Origin: an uncultured Opitutaceae bacterium
Lineage (GTDB): Bacteria > Verrucomicrobiota > Verrucomicrobiia > Opitutales > Opitutaceae
Assembly: GCA_903929355.1 (NCBI GenBank)
Contig: CAIYUN010000065.1
Span: forward strand, 1-64,000
Direction: 5' to 3'
Length of the DNA: 64,000 nucleotides
In this document: positions 18,201 through 27,940 of the stretch, piece by piece
Position numbering within the stretch: the first letter of the stretch is position 1
Layout of the letters: each line of letters starts with the position of its first letter
The notes under the pieces: model-generated
Told to the model about the DNA's origin: nothing
Seen by the model: the letters and a program-made list of their open reading frames with translations, nothing else
Database searches by the model: none
Made by a program: the position numbers and the translations under genes

Positions 18201-19861
18201 CGTGGGTGGCCAAGACCCGGCACTCCACCCCGGGCGTCGGCCTCATCTCGCCCCCGCCGCACCATGACATCTACTCCATCGAGGACCTGGCCGAGCTGAT
18301 CCACGACCTCAAGAACGGCAACCGTGACGCCCGGATCAGCGTGAAGCTGGTCGCCGAGGTCGGCGTGGGCACGATCGCGGCCGGCGTCGCCAAGGCGCAC
18401 GCCGATGTCGTCCTCATCGCCGGCTTTGACGGTGGCACCGGCGCCTCGCCGCAGACCTCGATCAAGCACGCCGGACTGCCCTGGGAGCTGGGGCTCGCCG
18501 AGACCCACCAGACGCTGGTCCTCAACAATCTGCGCAGCCGCATCGCCGTCGAGACCGACGGCCAGCTCAAGACCGGCCGTGATGTCGTCATGGCGGCGTT
18601 GCTGGGCGCGGAGGAGTTTGGCTTCGCCACCGCGCCGCTGGTCGCCACCGGCTGCATCATGATGCGCGTCTGCCATCTCAACACCTGCCCGGTCGGCGTG
18701 GCCACGCAGGATCCGCGGCTGCGCGCCAAGTACGCCGGCAAGCCCGAGCATGTCATCAACTTCATGCGCTTCATCGCCGAGGAGATGCGCGAGCTGATGG
18801 CCATGCTGGGTTTCCGGACCGTCGAGGAGATGGTCGGACGGGTGGACCGGCTCGAGCCGCGCAAGGCCGTCGAGCATTGGAAGGCCAAGGGTCTCGATTT
18901 TTCCAACATCCTCTACCAGCCGGACGCCGGCGCCGAGGTCGGCCGGTTCTGCTCCAAGCCGCAGGACCACGGTCTCGACAAGTCGCTTGACGTCACGACG
19001 CTGCTGGAAATCTGCCGGCCGGCGATTGAGCGCGGCGAGAAAGTCGTCGCGGAGATGCCCATCCGGAACGTCAACCGCGTGGTCGGCACCATCACGAGCG
19101 GCGAGATCACGAAAAAGTGGGGGGCCCAGGGGCTGCCCGCCGACACGATCCGCCTCCATTTCAAGGGCTCGGCCGGCCAGAGTTTTGGCGCGTTCATGAC
19201 GCACGGGATGACGTTGTCGCTGGAAGGCGACGCCAACGATTACTTCGGCAAGGGCCTGTCCGGCGGCAAGCTGGTCATCCATCCGTCCCCGGCGGCGATG
19301 TTTCCGGCGGAGGACAACATCATCATTGGCAATGTCGCGCTCTACGGCGCGACCGCCGGCGAGGTGTATGTGCGCGGCATGGCGGGCGAGCGTTTCGCCG
19401 TGCGCAACAGCGGCGTCAACGCCGTGGTCGAGGGGGTCGGGGACAACGGGTGCGAATACATGACCGGCGGCCGGGTGGTCGTGCTGGGCCGCGCGGGGCG
19501 CAATTTCGGCGCGGGCATGTCCGGCGGCACCGCCTACGTGCTCGACGCGGCCGGGGACTTCACCCAGCGGGTCAACAAGCAGATGGTCGGCCTGAGCCGG
19601 CTCACCGCGCCCGCCGAGATCGCCGAGGTGCGGGCCATGATCGAGCGTCACCTTGACTGGACCAAGAGCGCGCGGGCGCGCCAGGTGCTCGACCAGTGGG
19701 ACCAGATGCTGCCGAAGTTCGTCAAGGTTCTCCCCAAGGACTACGAGCGGATGCTCGCCTGCATCGCGCGCGCGGAGTCACAGGGCCTCACCGGTGACGA
19801 GGCCATCATGGCCGCCTTTGAGGAAAATGCCCGCGACACCTCGCGCGTCGGCGGCAATTGA
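15236..19861 (+). CDS. gltB: Glutamate synthase (NADPH) large subunit
   Basis: Makes two glutamates from glutamine and 2-oxoglutarate together with GltD. The 1541-residue protein has the four family regions in order. The N-terminal glutaminase has nucleophile Cys33 in [11 protein letters not shown], so a 32-residue propeptide should be removed. It includes [16 protein letters not shown] and the HNGEINT motif. The FMN/2-oxoglutarate domain has [20 protein letters not shown], and the 3Fe-4S cluster has the C-x5-C-x4-C pattern in [15 protein letters not shown]. The C-terminal GXGXG beta-helix has [10 protein letters not shown]. gltD follows after 136 bp. Confidence 0.98.
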   Translation: MSRSPSAPTLPARRPGQPPKQGLYDPWFEHDACGLGFVVDMKGRKSHRILEQGLEILKNLDHRGAAGSEANTGDGAGVLLQMPHTFLAKVCQEAGLTLPPAGEYGCGIIFLPRNAARRRKLEQKLEQIVQAEGQLFLGWRTVPVNNQPLGDTAKTSEPLMRQVFIGRAEGLSPADFERKLYVIRKRAYTDIRVSTIDGAEDWYVCSLSAHTIVYKGMLLTEQLPQYFADLRDPTMETALALVHSRFSTNTFPSWDRAHPYRCIAHNGEINTLRGNINWMHARQALFASEVFGDDIRKILPVINPHGSDSAMFDNTLELLVLAGRPLAHAVMMMIPEPWSNHESMDDARRAFYEYHACLMEPWDGPADIAFTDGRQIGAVLDRNGLRPARYYVTKDGLVILASEAGVLDLPPETIVQKGRLQPGRMFLVDTEQGRIIEDEEIKTQFAAAHPYREWLNEHLLHLKQLPAGPVRPAPDRGTLLHRQLAFGYTNEDERILLTPMAKDGVEATGSMGNDAPFAVLSNRPRLLYDYFKQLFAQVTNPPIDCIREEIVTSVETRLGPEGNLLQPVPGDCRRLELTWPVLTNEELAQIRVLDRPGLKVGELPILFPVADGEPGLVTALDQLFAGARRLITEEGVGILILSDRGVSRELAPLPALLAVAGLHHFLIREGLRMKASLVLETGEAREVHHFSLLIGYGCSAINPWLAFETIDDMIHEGLLPGLDHKAACKNLVKAASKGVVKVASKMGISAVQSYCGAQVFEAVGIRQDVIDRYFTWTPSRIGGIGLDVIAHEVLARHHAAFPDRPVTHVLPAGGEYKWRDDGEFHLFNPESIHRLQKAVRTGSYATFKEFSRLVNDQGKNYCTLRSLLDFKPATAIPLDQVEPVEAIVKRFKTGAMSYGSISKEAHETLAIAMNRLGGKSNTGEGGEDPERYLREPNGDSKNSAIKQVASGRFGVTSEYLVNARELQIKMAQGAKPGEGGQLPGTKVYPWVAKTRHSTPGVGLISPPPHHDIYSIEDLAELIHDLKNGNRDARISVKLVAEVGVGTIAAGVAKAHADVVLIAGFDGGTGASPQTSIKHAGLPWELGLAETHQTLVLNNLRSRIAVETDGQLKTGRDVVMAALLGAEEFGFATAPLVATGCIMMRVCHLNTCPVGVATQDPRLRAKYAGKPEHVINFMRFIAEEMRELMAMLGFRTVEEMVGRVDRLEPRKAVEHWKAKGLDFSNILYQPDAGAEVGRFCSKPQDHGLDKSLDVTTLLEICRPAIERGEKVVAEMPIRNVNRVVGTITSGEITKKWGAQGLPADTIRLHFKGSAGQSFGAFMTHGMTLSLEGDANDYFGKGLSGGKLVIHPSPAAMFPAEDNIIIGNVALYGATAGEVYVRGMAGERFAVRNSGVNAVVEGVGDNGCEYMTGGRVVVLGRAGRNFGAGMSGGTAYVLDAAGDFTQRVNKQMVGLSRLTAPAEIAEVRAMIERHLDWTKSARARQVLDQWDQMLPKFVKVLPKDYERMLACIARAESQGLTGDEAIMAAFEENARDTSRVGGN

Positions 19862-19997
19862 AACCCGGACCGAAGCGAAATCACGCATGCTCCCCAACGA
19901 AAACCACCCCTCTCCTGGACCGGCTCCGATCCTCCGGCATCAGTGTCCCTTAGTGTTCATCAGTGGTTAACTCCGACTCCGACCCTCTTCCTAACCC

Positions 19998-21482
19998 ATG
20001 GGCAAACCCACCGGCTTCTTCGAATATCCGCGCGAACTTCCCGCCGACCGCTCGCCCGTCGCGCGCACGGGCGACTGGCACGAATTTCACGACCACCTGG
20101 CGGAGCCCAAGCTCCGCGAGCAGGGCGCGCGCTGCATGGATTGCGGCGTCCCCTTCTGCCACGCGGGCAAGCTGATCAGCGGCATGGCGGCGGGCTGCCC
20201 GATCCACAACCTGATCCCGGAGTGGAACGACCTTGTCTATCGCGGTCTCTGGCGCGAGGCGCTGGAGCGGTTGCACCAGACCAACAATTTCCCCGAGTTC
20301 ACCGGCCGCGTCTGCCCCGCGCCGTGCGAGGGTTCGTGCGTGCTCGGCATCACCAGCCCGGCCGTCACGATCAAGAGCATCGAGTGCGCGATTGTGGACA
20401 AGGGCTTTGCCGAGGGTTGGATCACCCCGGCGACCCCGGAGAAGCGCACCGGCCGGAAGGTCGCCGTGATCGGTTCCGGGCCGGCCGGCCTCGCCGCCGC
20501 CGCGCAGCTCAACTCCGCGGGCCATAGCGTCACGGTGTTTGAGCGCGCCGACCGCCCCGGCGGGCTGCTGATGTATGGCATCCCCAACATGAAATTGGAC
20601 AAGAAGGAGGTCGTGCTCCGCCGCCTGGGCCTCCTGGAGCAGGAGGGCGTGAAGTTTGTCTGCAACACCACCGTGGGCGGCAATCTTCCGGCCCAGCAGC
20701 TGCTGGGGGATTTTGACGCCACGGTCATCTGCACCGGCGCGACGCTGCCGCGCGACCTCCCGATCGAGGGCCGCAGCCTCCAGGGCGTCCACTTCGCGAT
20801 GGAGTTTCTCACCGCCAACACCAAGGCCCTCCTCAACGGCGGGGCGGAGCACGCGCCCATCCACGCGGGCGGCAAGGATGTGGTGGTCATCGGCGGCGGT
20901 GACACCGGCACGGACTGCGTCGGCACCTCGATGCGCCATGGCTGCAAGAGCCTCCTGCAGATCGAGATTCTGCCGCAGCCCCCGCTCGACCGCGCGGCCG
21001 ACAACCCCTGGCCAGAGTGGCCCAAGACCTACAAGATGGACTACGGTCAAGAGGAGGCCGCCGCCAAGTTTGGCGCCGACCCGCGCATCTATTTGACGAC
21101 CGTCAAGAAGTTCATCGGTGACGCCCAGGGCAACCTGCAGTCGCTGGTGACCGTCGAGATCAAGTGGGAGAAAAACGAAAAAGGGCAGTTCATCCCCAAG
21201 GAACAGCCCGGCACGGAACGGACTCGCCCCGCGCAGCTGGTGCTGCTGGCCATGGGCTTCCTCGGGCCGGAGCAACCCCTGTTGAAGTCGCTGGGCCTGG
21301 AGACCGACCCGCGCAGCAACATCAAGGCCGAGTTCGAGAAATACACGACCAGCCTCAAGGGGGTCTTCGCCGCGGGCGACTGCCGCCGCGGCCAGAGCCT
21401 TGTCGTGTGGGCCATCAACGAGGGCCGCGGAGCGGCCCGGGAGTGCGACCGCTACCTGATGGAGGGGACGGATTTGCCTTGA
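19998..21482 (+). CDS. gltD: Glutamate synthase small subunit
   Basis: The electron-input subunit of glutamate synthase: takes electrons from NADPH through FAD and 4Fe-4S clusters to GltB. The 494-residue protein has the N-terminal cluster-binding cysteines ([36 protein letters not shown]), the FAD motif [15 protein letters not shown], the NADPH motif [16 protein letters not shown], and the C-terminal FAD contact [19 protein letters not shown]. Normal length. It is the last gene of the gltBD operon and is followed by a 197-bp dispersed repeat. Confidence 0.98.
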   Translation: MGKPTGFFEYPRELPADRSPVARTGDWHEFHDHLAEPKLREQGARCMDCGVPFCHAGKLISGMAAGCPIHNLIPEWNDLVYRGLWREALERLHQTNNFPEFTGRVCPAPCEGSCVLGITSPAVTIKSIECAIVDKGFAEGWITPATPEKRTGRKVAVIGSGPAGLAAAAQLNSAGHSVTVFERADRPGGLLMYGIPNMKLDKKEVVLRRLGLLEQEGVKFVCNTTVGGNLPAQQLLGDFDATVICTGATLPRDLPIEGRSLQGVHFAMEFLTANTKALLNGGAEHAPIHAGGKDVVVIGGGDTGTDCVGTSMRHGCKSLLQIEILPQPPLDRAADNPWPEWPKTYKMDYGQEEAAAKFGADPRIYLTTVKKFIGDAQGNLQSLVTVEIKWEKNEKGQFIPKEQPGTERTRPAQLVLLAMGFLGPEQPLLKSLGLETDPRSNIKAEFEKYTTSLKGVFAAGDCRRGQSLVVWAINEGRGAARECDRYLMEGTDLP

Positions 21483-21562
21483 GGTAGGGCGCACCGTTCC
21501 CGTTTGGACACTCCGGCCGATGGATACTCCGGTTGGACTGCGGCGACCTCGCCGCAGTTCAG

Positions 21563-21759
21563 CCCAGATTCAGCAATTGGTCAGAGAGGCCACAGAGGGA
21601 AGACCTGAGGTCACAGAGCAATGCATCGAAGGTGAGAAAGTTTTGATGTCACTCACCGGGTGCGATGCTTGCCGTCACGCTGGATTATTTAAGTGGTTTG
21701 CTCCGTGAATTCTATGGCTTGGCTCGGTGTTCTCTCTGCAACCCTTCTGCGCTTTTAGG
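21563..21759 (-). repeat. ACAGAG-rich 200-bp dispersed repeat, copy A (inverted)
   Basis: The minus strand of this segment aligns end to end with 34970-35174 and 51763-51960. All begin with a CCTAAAA-GCGCAG-like start and share GAGAACAC, AGCCCAGCCA-like, TTCACGGAGCAAACCACTT, AATCCAGCGTGACGGCAAGC and CCTTCGATG-type blocks, ending with a CTGTGACC...CAATTG stretch. Copies A and C are closest to each other. The arms are rich in ACAGAG on one side and CTCTGTG on the other, so the element can fold on itself. No transposase or open frame in it. It fills most of the gap after gltD. Confidence 0.8.
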
Positions 21760-21930
21760 TTCAGATGGATCGCGACCTCCGAGCGCGTTTTCCGGCAAAC
21801 AATGGACGGAAAACTGTTTTGGGACGCGATGGGCCCAAAACCGTTTGCGCGCCGGTTGCAGCCGGGGTCGCTGACCCGGTCCAAACCAGAAAAATTGACA
21901 GCGCGGAAATCGCGTCCTTAACCTGTGCTG

Positions 21931-22140
21931 ATGAATCCTCCTCCCGCGAATATGTCCCGTTGGATCATGCTTCTCGCCGGGCTCGGTCTGGCCTCACTCT
22001 TGGGCGGCTGTTCCTATTTTTCGGGTCCCAATGTCATTCATGTGGGGTCCGGCCTGCAATCGGAGGCGTACCCCTTGGGCCTGCCCGGCGCCATCGGCCA
22101 GACGAATCTGGCGGCCGGCGATCAGGGGCAGGGCGGCTGA
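21931..22140 (+). CDS. Small lipoprotein
   Basis: A 69-residue protein with a classic lipoprotein signal: MSRWIMLLAGLGLASLLGGC, lipobox LGGC with Cys27 when counted from the ATG at 21931. The mature part is only about 43 residues (SYFSGPNVIHVG..., then Gly/Gln-rich) and has no known domain. An ATG at 21952 is an equally good start. A TTGACA at 21895-21900 could be the -35 box, but no good -10 follows. Likely anchored to the outer or inner membrane; role unknown. Confidence 0.6.
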   Translation: MNPPPANMSRWIMLLAGLGLASLLGGCSYFSGPNVIHVGSGLQSEAYPLGLPGAIGQTNLAAGDQGQGG

Positions 22141-22199
22141 CGTGCTGAACGCGACGGGGGGGCGCGTCGTGTCTCCGTTTCTGCTCTGGCGAGGGCGGC

Positions 22200-23192
22200 T
22201 CAGGAGGCCTTGGGCAGCAGCTCGGCCACCATCGCGCGCTCTTCGGTTAGCTCCCGATTGGTCGCGGCGATTTTGGTCTGGGCAAACTCGTCCATCGCCT
22301 GACCGGTGATGACCGCGTAGCTGCCGGGCGTGGTCGTTCGGACCGGCATGCCGGCCCAGACGTTGGCGTCAAAACCGTAGGCCCCGTTTGACTTCACCGC
22401 GACCGAGTGAATCGCCCCGGGCGTGACCAGGGAGCGGACGTGGTCCACCAGGGCGTTGGCGGCCGAGGCGGCCGAGGACGCGCCGCGGGCGGCGATGATC
22501 GCGGCGCCGCGCTTGCCCACCGTCTCGCAAAACGCACCCTGCAACCAGGCGTCGTCGTTGATCACGGCCATGGCCGGCCGACCATTGATCGTCGCGTGGG
22601 CAAAGGCGGGGAACATCGTCGGGCTGTGGTTGCCGTAGATAAAGATGTTTTCGACGGCGGTGAGCGGGACGCCGGCTTTCTTCGCGAGCTGGGACTGCGC
22701 GCGGTTCTGGTCGAGGCGGACCATCGCGGTGAAGCGTTCGGGCGGGAGGCGCTTCGCCTGGCTGGCCGCGATCATGCAATTGGTGTTGGCGGGGTTGCCG
22801 ACCACGGCCACGCGGGCGTCGGCCGCGGCGACTTGGTCGATGATCTGGCCCTGCCCGATGAAAATGCGCCCATTGTCCTTGAGCAGGTCCGCGCGCTCCA
22901 TGCCGGGGCCGCGCGGTTTTGCGCCCACGAGCAGGCACCAGTTGGCGTCCTTGAACCCGACCGCGGGGTCGGACGTCTGCACGATGCCGTGGAGCAGCGG
23001 GAAGGCGCAGTCATCGAGCTCCATCGCGACGCCCTCCAGGGCCTTGAGCGCCTTCTCGATGGGGGCCTCGATGAGTTGGAGAATGACCGGCTGCCCGGGG
23101 CCGAACATCGCGCCGGAGGCGATGCGGAAAAGCAGGGAGTAACCAATCTGGCCGGCGGCGCCGGTGACTGCGACACGGATGGGGGAGTTCAT
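22200..23192 (-). CDS. mdh: Malate dehydrogenase
   Basis: Interconverts malate and oxaloacetate with NAD(H) in the citric acid cycle. The 330-residue protein is of the cytosolic-type subfamily also common in bacteria. It has the dinucleotide motif [17 protein letters not shown], the substrate arginines in [15 protein letters not shown] and [17 protein letters not shown], and the catalytic His in [12 protein letters not shown]. The ATG at 23192 starts [17 protein letters not shown]; upstream extension is unsupported. Monocistronic, 76 bp downstream of the DAHP synthase gene on the same strand. Confidence 0.96.
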   Translation of the reverse strand: MNSPIRVAVTGAAGQIGYSLLFRIASGAMFGPGQPVILQLIEAPIEKALKALEGVAMELDDCAFPLLHGIVQTSDPAVGFKDANWCLLVGAKPRGPGMERADLLKDNGRIFIGQGQIIDQVAAADARVAVVGNPANTNCMIAASQAKRLPPERFTAMVRLDQNRAQSQLAKKAGVPLTAVENIFIYGNHSPTMFPAFAHATINGRPAMAVINDDAWLQGAFCETVGKRGAAIIAARGASSAASAANALVDHVRSLVTPGAIHSVAVKSNGAYGFDANVWAGMPVRTTTPGSYAVITGQAMDEFAQTKIAATNRELTEERAMVAELLPKAS

Positions 23193-23268
23193 GGGTGAAA
23201 AAATGGTTAACCACGAAACCCGCGAAACACACGAAAGAATTTTTTGCGGGGGCGCTTTTTTCGCGGTT

Positions 23269-24333
23269 TCAAACCGGGCTGGCAAACCGGGGGGTGAGCG
23301 CGGTGTGGATCTCGCGCACCAGCGCCTCGGTCGTCGGCCAGTCGATGCAGGCGTCGGTGATGCTCACGCCATAGCGGAGTTTTTCGCGCGGCTGCGGGAA
23401 GGGCTGGCTGCCGGCGTGGAGATTGCTCTCGAGCATCGCCCCCATGATCGAGGGGTCGCCGGCGGCAATCTGGGCGAGCAGACCGCGCATCACCTCGGGC
23501 TGGCGCTCGGGTTGCTTGGCGGAGTTGCCGTGGGAGCAATCCACGAGAATGGCGCGCGGCAGTCCGGCCTTGGCCAGAAGCGCCCCGGTCTGGGCCAGGT
23601 GCGCGGGCGAGCAGTTCGCGCCGGCCGAGCCGCCGCGGAGGACGACATGGCCGTCGGGGTTGCCCTGGGTGACAATGGCGGCGGCGGCACCATCGAGGTC
23701 GATGCCGAGGAAAGTCTGCGGCTGCGCGGCGGCGAGGATGGCGTTGACCGCGGTCTGGACGGAGCCGTCGGTGCCGTTCTTGAAGCCCACCGGCATGGAG
23801 AGGCCCGACGCCATCTGGCGGTGCGTCTGCGACTCCACGGTGCGTGCGCCGATGGCCGACCAGCAGATGAGGTCGGCGATGTATTGCGGGGTGATGGGGT
23901 CGAGAAACTCCGTGGCCGTCGGCAGCCCGAGGTCGAGCACGTCCCGCAAAAACGCCCGGGCGAGCCGCAGTCCGGTGGCGATGTCGTGCGTGCCGTCGAG
24001 GTGCGGATCCATGATGAGGCCCTTCCATCCGACCGTGGTCCGGGGTTTCTCAAAATAGACCCGCATCACGATCAGCACGCGGTCGGCGACGTCGTGGGCC
24101 AGGGCGGCCAGCCGCTGCGCATATTCGCGGCCGGCGGCCACATCATGGATGGAGCATGGGCCGACGATCAGCAGCAGCCGGCGATCGCCGGTGAACATGA
24201 GCCGGTGAATCTCCGCGCGGGCGCGGGCGATAAAATCCGCCTGCGCCTCGGAGGTGGGCGCCCCGGCGAGGAGCTGCCGGGGTGACGGCAGGGCGCGCGT
24301 CTCGACGACATGGAGGTCGGAGGTTTTCTGCAT
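23269..24333 (-). CDS. aroG: 3-deoxy-7-phosphoheptulonate (DAHP) synthase, class I alpha
   Basis: Condenses phosphoenolpyruvate and erythrose 4-phosphate, the first step of aromatic amino acid synthesis. The 354-residue protein is of the AroF/G/H type: [70 protein letters not shown], and the metal-ligand His/Glu region [12 protein letters not shown]. The paralogue (AroF, G or H) cannot be told, nor which amino acid inhibits it. A promoter-like sequence and a two-hairpin structured element lie upstream at 24402-24536, so expression may be controlled by early termination. Confidence 0.94.
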   Translation of the reverse strand: MQKTSDLHVVETRALPSPRQLLAGAPTSEAQADFIARARAEIHRLMFTGDRRLLLIVGPCSIHDVAAGREYAQRLAALAHDVADRVLIVMRVYFEKPRTTVGWKGLIMDPHLDGTHDIATGLRLARAFLRDVLDLGLPTATEFLDPITPQYIADLICWSAIGARTVESQTHRQMASGLSMPVGFKNGTDGSVQTAVNAILAAAQPQTFLGIDLDGAAAAIVTQGNPDGHVVLRGGSAGANCSPAHLAQTGALLAKAGLPRAILVDCSHGNSAKQPERQPEVMRGLLAQIAAGDPSIMGAMLESNLHAGSQPFPQPREKLRYGVSITDACIDWPTTEALVREIHTALTPRFASPV

Positions 24334-24401
24334 AAACCGGCGAGACTGTCAGGTTTGATCGCTGAGGGGCAAGCCTCGGTGCACGCCGACCCTTGGCATT
24401 T

Positions 24402-24502
24402 GGGCAAAAAGTTGCCCGGTCGCCTACCCCTAAGCGACCGGGCATTTGCTTTCTTAGTTACCCCAAAACTCCCGCTAAGCGGGAGAAGCGAGGAAATTTG
24501 AT
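24402..24502 (-). ncRNA. Structured leader or small RNA, copy A (upstream of aroG)
   Basis: Read on the minus strand, in order: CATCA close to the expected transcript start; hairpin CTCCCGC-TTA-GCGGGAG (24485-24469); the single-stranded TTTTGGGGTAACTAAG; then a perfect 10-bp stem GCCCGGTCGC/GCGACCGGGC with loop TTAGGGGTAG (24443-24414), followed by AACTTTTT. The last stem plus T-run looks like an intrinsic terminator. Its 3' arm also overlaps a second possible hairpin, GGGCAA/TTGCCC (24417-24402). A related element is at 27941-28055, with different stem bases but the same loop and linker words. I do not recognise a named RNA family. Confidence 0.65.
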
Positions 24503-24508
24503 GGCTAA

Positions 24509-24536
24509 GAACTATCCTTGTTCCTAACTTCGTCAA
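24509..24536 (-). promoter_or_regulatory. Promoter-like sequence ahead of RNA element A
   Basis: On the minus strand TTGACG (five of six -35 bases) and TAGTTC (weak -10) are 16 bp apart and stand just upstream of the structured element. In copy B a better promoter sits at the same relative place, which is the main support for this one. Confidence 0.35.
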
Positions 24537-24580
24537 GTGGAAGTCAGTCAATTAGTCCTAAGCAACTGTGATTCAATGAA

Positions 24581-25525
24581 ATGAAACCTAAGTTTTTCCC
24601 GCTCCCCCAGGGCCCCTGGTGGCATGGCTGGGCTCCGGCCGCCGTGCTGAAGGTCGTCGGCGAGGATGCGCTGCGTTTCCTCCAAGGCCAGTTTTCCCAA
24701 GACCTGTTGGTCCCGGCCGGGCCAGATCGGGTGGCTTATGGCTTGTGGCTCAACCACAAAGGTCGGGTTCTGGCGGATAGTTTTGCCCTGGTCCATGGGC
24801 CGACCGAGGTGTGGCTGGTCAGTTATTTCTCGGTGGGGGCCGAAATCAAGGATCACTTGGAAAAGCATGTTATCGCCGACGACGTGACGATCGAGGATTT
24901 GACGGCGGATTGGAGCGGTCTCACCCTCGGCGGCCCGGTGAGAATGTCAGGGATGGAACCGAATGGTGAGGAAAGACTTGATGCGCCTGTGCCACCCGCA
25001 CAATTTGGCCGAAGAGGCCCGGGTTGGATGTTCCGCGGGCGCCGGGACGCGGGAGAATGCTGGGAATGGCTGGCCCCTCGCGGAACCTTGCCGCCCATCC
25101 AGGACGAACGGGTTGAGCTATCATCCAAAACCTTGGAATCCATACGGATGGAGGCCGGAGTCCCTGCCGTACCCGTTGACCTTGGCCCGGGTGACCTGCC
25201 GCACGAGGGCGGGCTCGACCAAGTGGCGGTTTCTTATAGCAAGGGATGTTATCTTGGCCAGGAGGTCATGGCCCGGCTGCGCACGGGGAAGATCCGACGC
25301 CGTCTGTTCCGCGTGGCGGGTGCCGGTCTGCCGCCGGAGGGGCGCCCCACCCCGCTCTTTCAAGCCGGTCGGCGGTGCGGGGAGCTGCGGTCGGCGGTGC
25401 CCGATGCGACCGGCGGATGGCTGGGCCTGGCCATGCTCACCCTGCTGGGCTTGGACGGGACCGCACCGCTGACGGCCATCCCCGAGCCCGACGCGCCGGC
25501 GATACGTTTGCTTGACGTGCCGTGA
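24581..25525 (+). CDS. ygfZ: YgfZ/GcvT-like folate-binding protein
   Basis: A folate-dependent protein that supports assembly or repair of certain Fe-S enzymes, including the MiaB tRNA-modifying enzyme in E. coli. The 314-residue protein has the GcvT-like start LKVVGEDALRFLQGQFSQDL, a middle GLWLNHKGRVLADSFAL, and the YgfZ signature K-G-C-Y-x-G-Q-E in YSKGCYLGQEVMARLRTG, whose Cys is the hallmark residue. Cytoplasmic. Divergent from aroG across the structured element; galK follows after 25 bp, so the two may be co-transcribed. Confidence 0.9.
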   Translation: MKPKFFPLPQGPWWHGWAPAAVLKVVGEDALRFLQGQFSQDLLVPAGPDRVAYGLWLNHKGRVLADSFALVHGPTEVWLVSYFSVGAEIKDHLEKHVIADDVTIEDLTADWSGLTLGGPVRMSGMEPNGEERLDAPVPPAQFGRRGPGWMFRGRRDAGECWEWLAPRGTLPPIQDERVELSSKTLESIRMEAGVPAVPVDLGPGDLPHEGGLDQVAVSYSKGCYLGQEVMARLRTGKIRRRLFRVAGAGLPPEGRPTPLFQAGRRCGELRSAVPDATGGWLGLAMLTLLGLDGTAPLTAIPEPDAPAIRLLDVP

Positions 25526-25550
25526 GGCGTGGCGCGGATTAGGGACAGAC

Positions 25551-26693
25551 ATGCGGCAAAAACTCCTCGCCCTGTTTCAGGAAAGCCATGGCCGCCTGCC
25601 GGAGGTCATCGCGCGGGCGCCCGGACGGATCGAATTCATCGGCAACCACACCGACTACAACGGCGGCACCGTACTCGGGGCATCCATTGATCGCGGCGTC
25701 TGGGTCGCGCTCGCGGCGCGCCCGGACGGACGGCGGAATTTTGTCAGCGACCTGACCGGCCGCCTGGTGACGCTAGCGGCGGACACGCCGGTGCGGCAGG
25801 AAGGTGCGGCGGCCTGGGTGAACTATCCGCTCGGCGTGCTGGCGGCGTTGCCGGCCTTCGGCCTGCCCGTGCCGGAGGGTTTTGACTTTGCGGTCGTTTC
25901 CAACCTGCCGCCGGGCGCGGGCCTGAGCAGCAGCGCGGCGCTCGAGCTGGCGTCGGCGCTGGCTTTTCTGGCCGCCACGGGCCGGCGCGACGTGCCGCCG
26001 GCGACGCTGGCGCAGATTGGCCGGCAGGCGGAGAACAATTTTGTCGGCGTGCCCTGCGGCATCCTCGATCAGGGCGTGTCGGCGTTCGGCCGGAAAAACC
26101 ACCTCGTGTACATCGACTGCCGCGGACCCCGCTTCGAGGCGGTGCCGCTGCCGCCGGACGCGCACTTCTGGATTTTCAACACCCACACCCAACACGCGCT
26201 GGTGGACGGCCTCTACACCGCACGGCACCGGGAGTGCCTGGCGGCGGCGGCGGCGCTCGGCGTGGCGCTGCTCGCGGACGTCACCCCCGCCCGGCTGGCG
26301 GCGGAGCTGGCCTCGCTGCCCTCCATTGAGGGCCGACGCGCGCAGCATGTCGTCGGGGAGATCGCCCGCGTGGACCAGACGGTCGCGGCGCTGCGGCGCG
26401 GCGACCTGGCGGAGGCGGGCCGGCTGCTCACCGCCTCGCACCGCAGCTCGCAGACCCTGTTTGAGAACAGCACGCCCGCGCTGGATTTACTCGTGGACGC
26501 GCTCACCGGACGACCGGAGGTTTTTGGCGCGCGGCTGACCGGCGGCGGCTTTGGGGGCGCGGTGATGGCGCTGACCAGCCCTCGGTTCGACGCGGCCGCA
26601 GCATCGGCGGTGGCCGCCGCCTATGCGGAAAAGTTTGGTACCGCGCCGGAGGTCCTTCACTTGCGGACCGGCGACGGGGCTGCGGTCCTATGA
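25551..26693 (+). CDS. galK: Galactokinase
   Basis: Phosphorylates galactose (GHMP kinase family). The 380-residue protein has all three family motifs: GRIEFIGNHTDYNGGTVLG near the N-terminus, the ATP loop LPPGAGLSSSAALELAS, and the C-terminal GARLTGGGFGGAVMAL. The catalytic Asp is in the FVGVPCGILDQGVSAFG stretch. An AGGGA Shine-Dalgarno-like sequence 8 bp before the ATG at 25551 supports this start over an in-frame one 13 codons upstream. No galT, galE or galM is adjacent; nearby GH2 and GH20 enzymes could supply galactose-type sugars, but that is inference. Confidence 0.95.
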   Translation: MRQKLLALFQESHGRLPEVIARAPGRIEFIGNHTDYNGGTVLGASIDRGVWVALAARPDGRRNFVSDLTGRLVTLAADTPVRQEGAAAWVNYPLGVLAALPAFGLPVPEGFDFAVVSNLPPGAGLSSSAALELASALAFLAATGRRDVPPATLAQIGRQAENNFVGVPCGILDQGVSAFGRKNHLVYIDCRGPRFEAVPLPPDAHFWIFNTHTQHALVDGLYTARHRECLAAAAALGVALLADVTPARLAAELASLPSIEGRRAQHVVGEIARVDQTVAALRRGDLAEAGRLLTASHRSSQTLFENSTPALDLLVDALTGRPEVFGARLTGGGFGGAVMALTSPRFDAAAASAVAAAYAEKFGTAPEVLHLRTGDGAAVL

Positions 26694-26800
26694 CTGAAAA
26701 AGGGGATTTGAACTGAAGGTAACGAAGGGAACAAAGCGACCGGGGTGGTTGGGGAACTCAGGAAGGTGCGGGAACCAATGAAATCCCATGAAGCTGTGGG

Positions 26801-26819
26801 AAAACCGTAGCGCGGCTAC
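26801..26819 (-). terminator. Possible terminator of the prepilin peptidase gene
   Basis: On the minus strand GTAGC-CGC-GCTAC overlaps the stop codon and is followed by GGTTTTCCC. Short stem and short T-run; weak support. The 122-bp gap to galK on the left holds nothing else I can name. Confidence 0.35.
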
Positions 26820-27739
26820 ATCGGGCCGCGCAGCAGCACGGTGATCTGCTCCACCTTCCAGGCGGTCCAGTGGTGGAACCAGAGGAAATGCGCGAGGCCG
26901 GCGATGGCGAGCATCGGGCCAAAGGGCACCTGCGCGCCAAAGCCGAGCTCCGCCGGCTGGCCCTCGGCGGTTTCAGTGGGCGGGGCGACGGCGGTTTTTT
27001 TCCCGGAAATCTTCTGGAGCAGGAACGCCAGGGCCACCCAGACCGTGCCGACGACCGCGCCGCCGAAGACGGCGAACACCGCACCCTGCCACCCGGTGAA
27101 GGCGCCGATCGCTCCGACCAGCTTCACATCGCCAAAACCCATCGCCTCCTTTTTCAGCGCGGCCTCGCCGAGCACCGCGATCCAGACCACCAGGCCGGCA
27201 CCGATCAGCATGCCCAGGACCGCGTCGCCGCCGGAGCGAACCATGGCAAAAAACGGCAGGCCGGAGGCCTCGCCGTGCAGGGCCGGCACGAAGAGGGACA
27301 GCGCGACCCCGGCCAGCCCGAGCCCGATGGTGAAACGGTCGGGGATGATGAAGTGGTCAAGATCAATGAAGGTCGCCGCCACCAGCGCGCTGACAAGCAC
27401 CCAGCCGCACACCGCCACGGACGGGGGGTAAAGCCACCAGCAGGCGAGGAACAGCAGGCCGGTGAGCAGCTCGACAAAAACATACCGGAACGAGTAGGGC
27501 CGGCCGCAGCAACGGGCCCGGCCGCGGAGGATGAACCAGCTCAGGATCGGGAGGTTGTCGAACCACGCGATGGGCTTCCCGCAGGCGCAACGGGAGCCGG
27601 GTGTGACAATGGATTTTTCCGCCGGGATGCGGTAGATGCAGACATTGAGAAAGCTGCCGATAATCGCGCCAAGCAGGAACGCGAGAGTGGTAAAAAACCA
27701 TGGCAGGTCGGCATTGGCTTCGGCGAGGCGGGTGAACAT
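26816..27739 (-). CDS. Prepilin peptidase / leader peptidase (A24 family)
   Basis: A polytopic membrane protease that cuts and N-methylates type IV pilin-like precursors. The 307-residue protein has the family start GAIIGSFLNVCIYRIP, a cytoplasmic zinc-type cysteine set (CACGKPIAWFDNLPILSW and RCCGRPYSFRY), and the two catalytic aspartates in FIDLDHFIIPD and GFGDVKLVGAIGA. About eight membrane segments. No pilin, PilB or PilC gene is adjacent, so its substrates are encoded elsewhere. Transcription may start at a promoter about 330 bp upstream and pass through RNA element B. Confidence 0.93.
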   Translation of the reverse strand: MFTRLAEANADLPWFFTTLAFLLGAIIGSFLNVCIYRIPAEKSIVTPGSRCACGKPIAWFDNLPILSWFILRGRARCCGRPYSFRYVFVELLTGLLFLACWWLYPPSVAVCGWVLVSALVAATFIDLDHFIIPDRFTIGLGLAGVALSLFVPALHGEASGLPFFAMVRSGGDAVLGMLIGAGLVVWIAVLGEAALKKEAMGFGDVKLVGAIGAFTGWQGAVFAVFGGAVVGTVWVALAFLLQKISGKKTAVAPPTETAEGQPAELGFGAQVPFGPMLAIAGLAHFLWFHHWTAWKVEQITVLLRGPM

Positions 27740-27807
27740 GGCGCGGGGCCATTCCGCCGCCCGGGAGCGGAAAAGTCAACGCAGGCGCAGTGTGGTGGGA
27801 GACTTTG

Positions 27808-27893
27808 GTAGGGATGGCTCTCCGAGCCATTCGCGGACGCCTCGGAGAGGCGCCCCCACCCGCCAAGGCCCGAGATAAACTGATCCACTACCT
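27808..27893. repeat. REP/BIME-like palindrome with outer flank (copy 3)
   Basis: The core 27808-27860 opens GTAGGGATGGCTCTCCGAGC and ends GGAGAGGCGCCCCCACC. The two halves are inverted GTAG-headed hairpins joined by TTCGCGGACGC. An outer arm AAACTGATCCACTACC follows at about 27878-27893, similar to the outer arms of the copies at 36042 and 54179. Confidence 0.8.
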
Positions 27894-27940
27894 CGCGGCC
27901 CGAAAGCGGGGAGGCACGCCACGGGGGGACTTGCGGCGGA

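Noticed and set aside
21520-21708. Possible 62-residue gene after gltD
   Set aside because: It is made almost entirely of the dispersed repeat copy A read in one frame.
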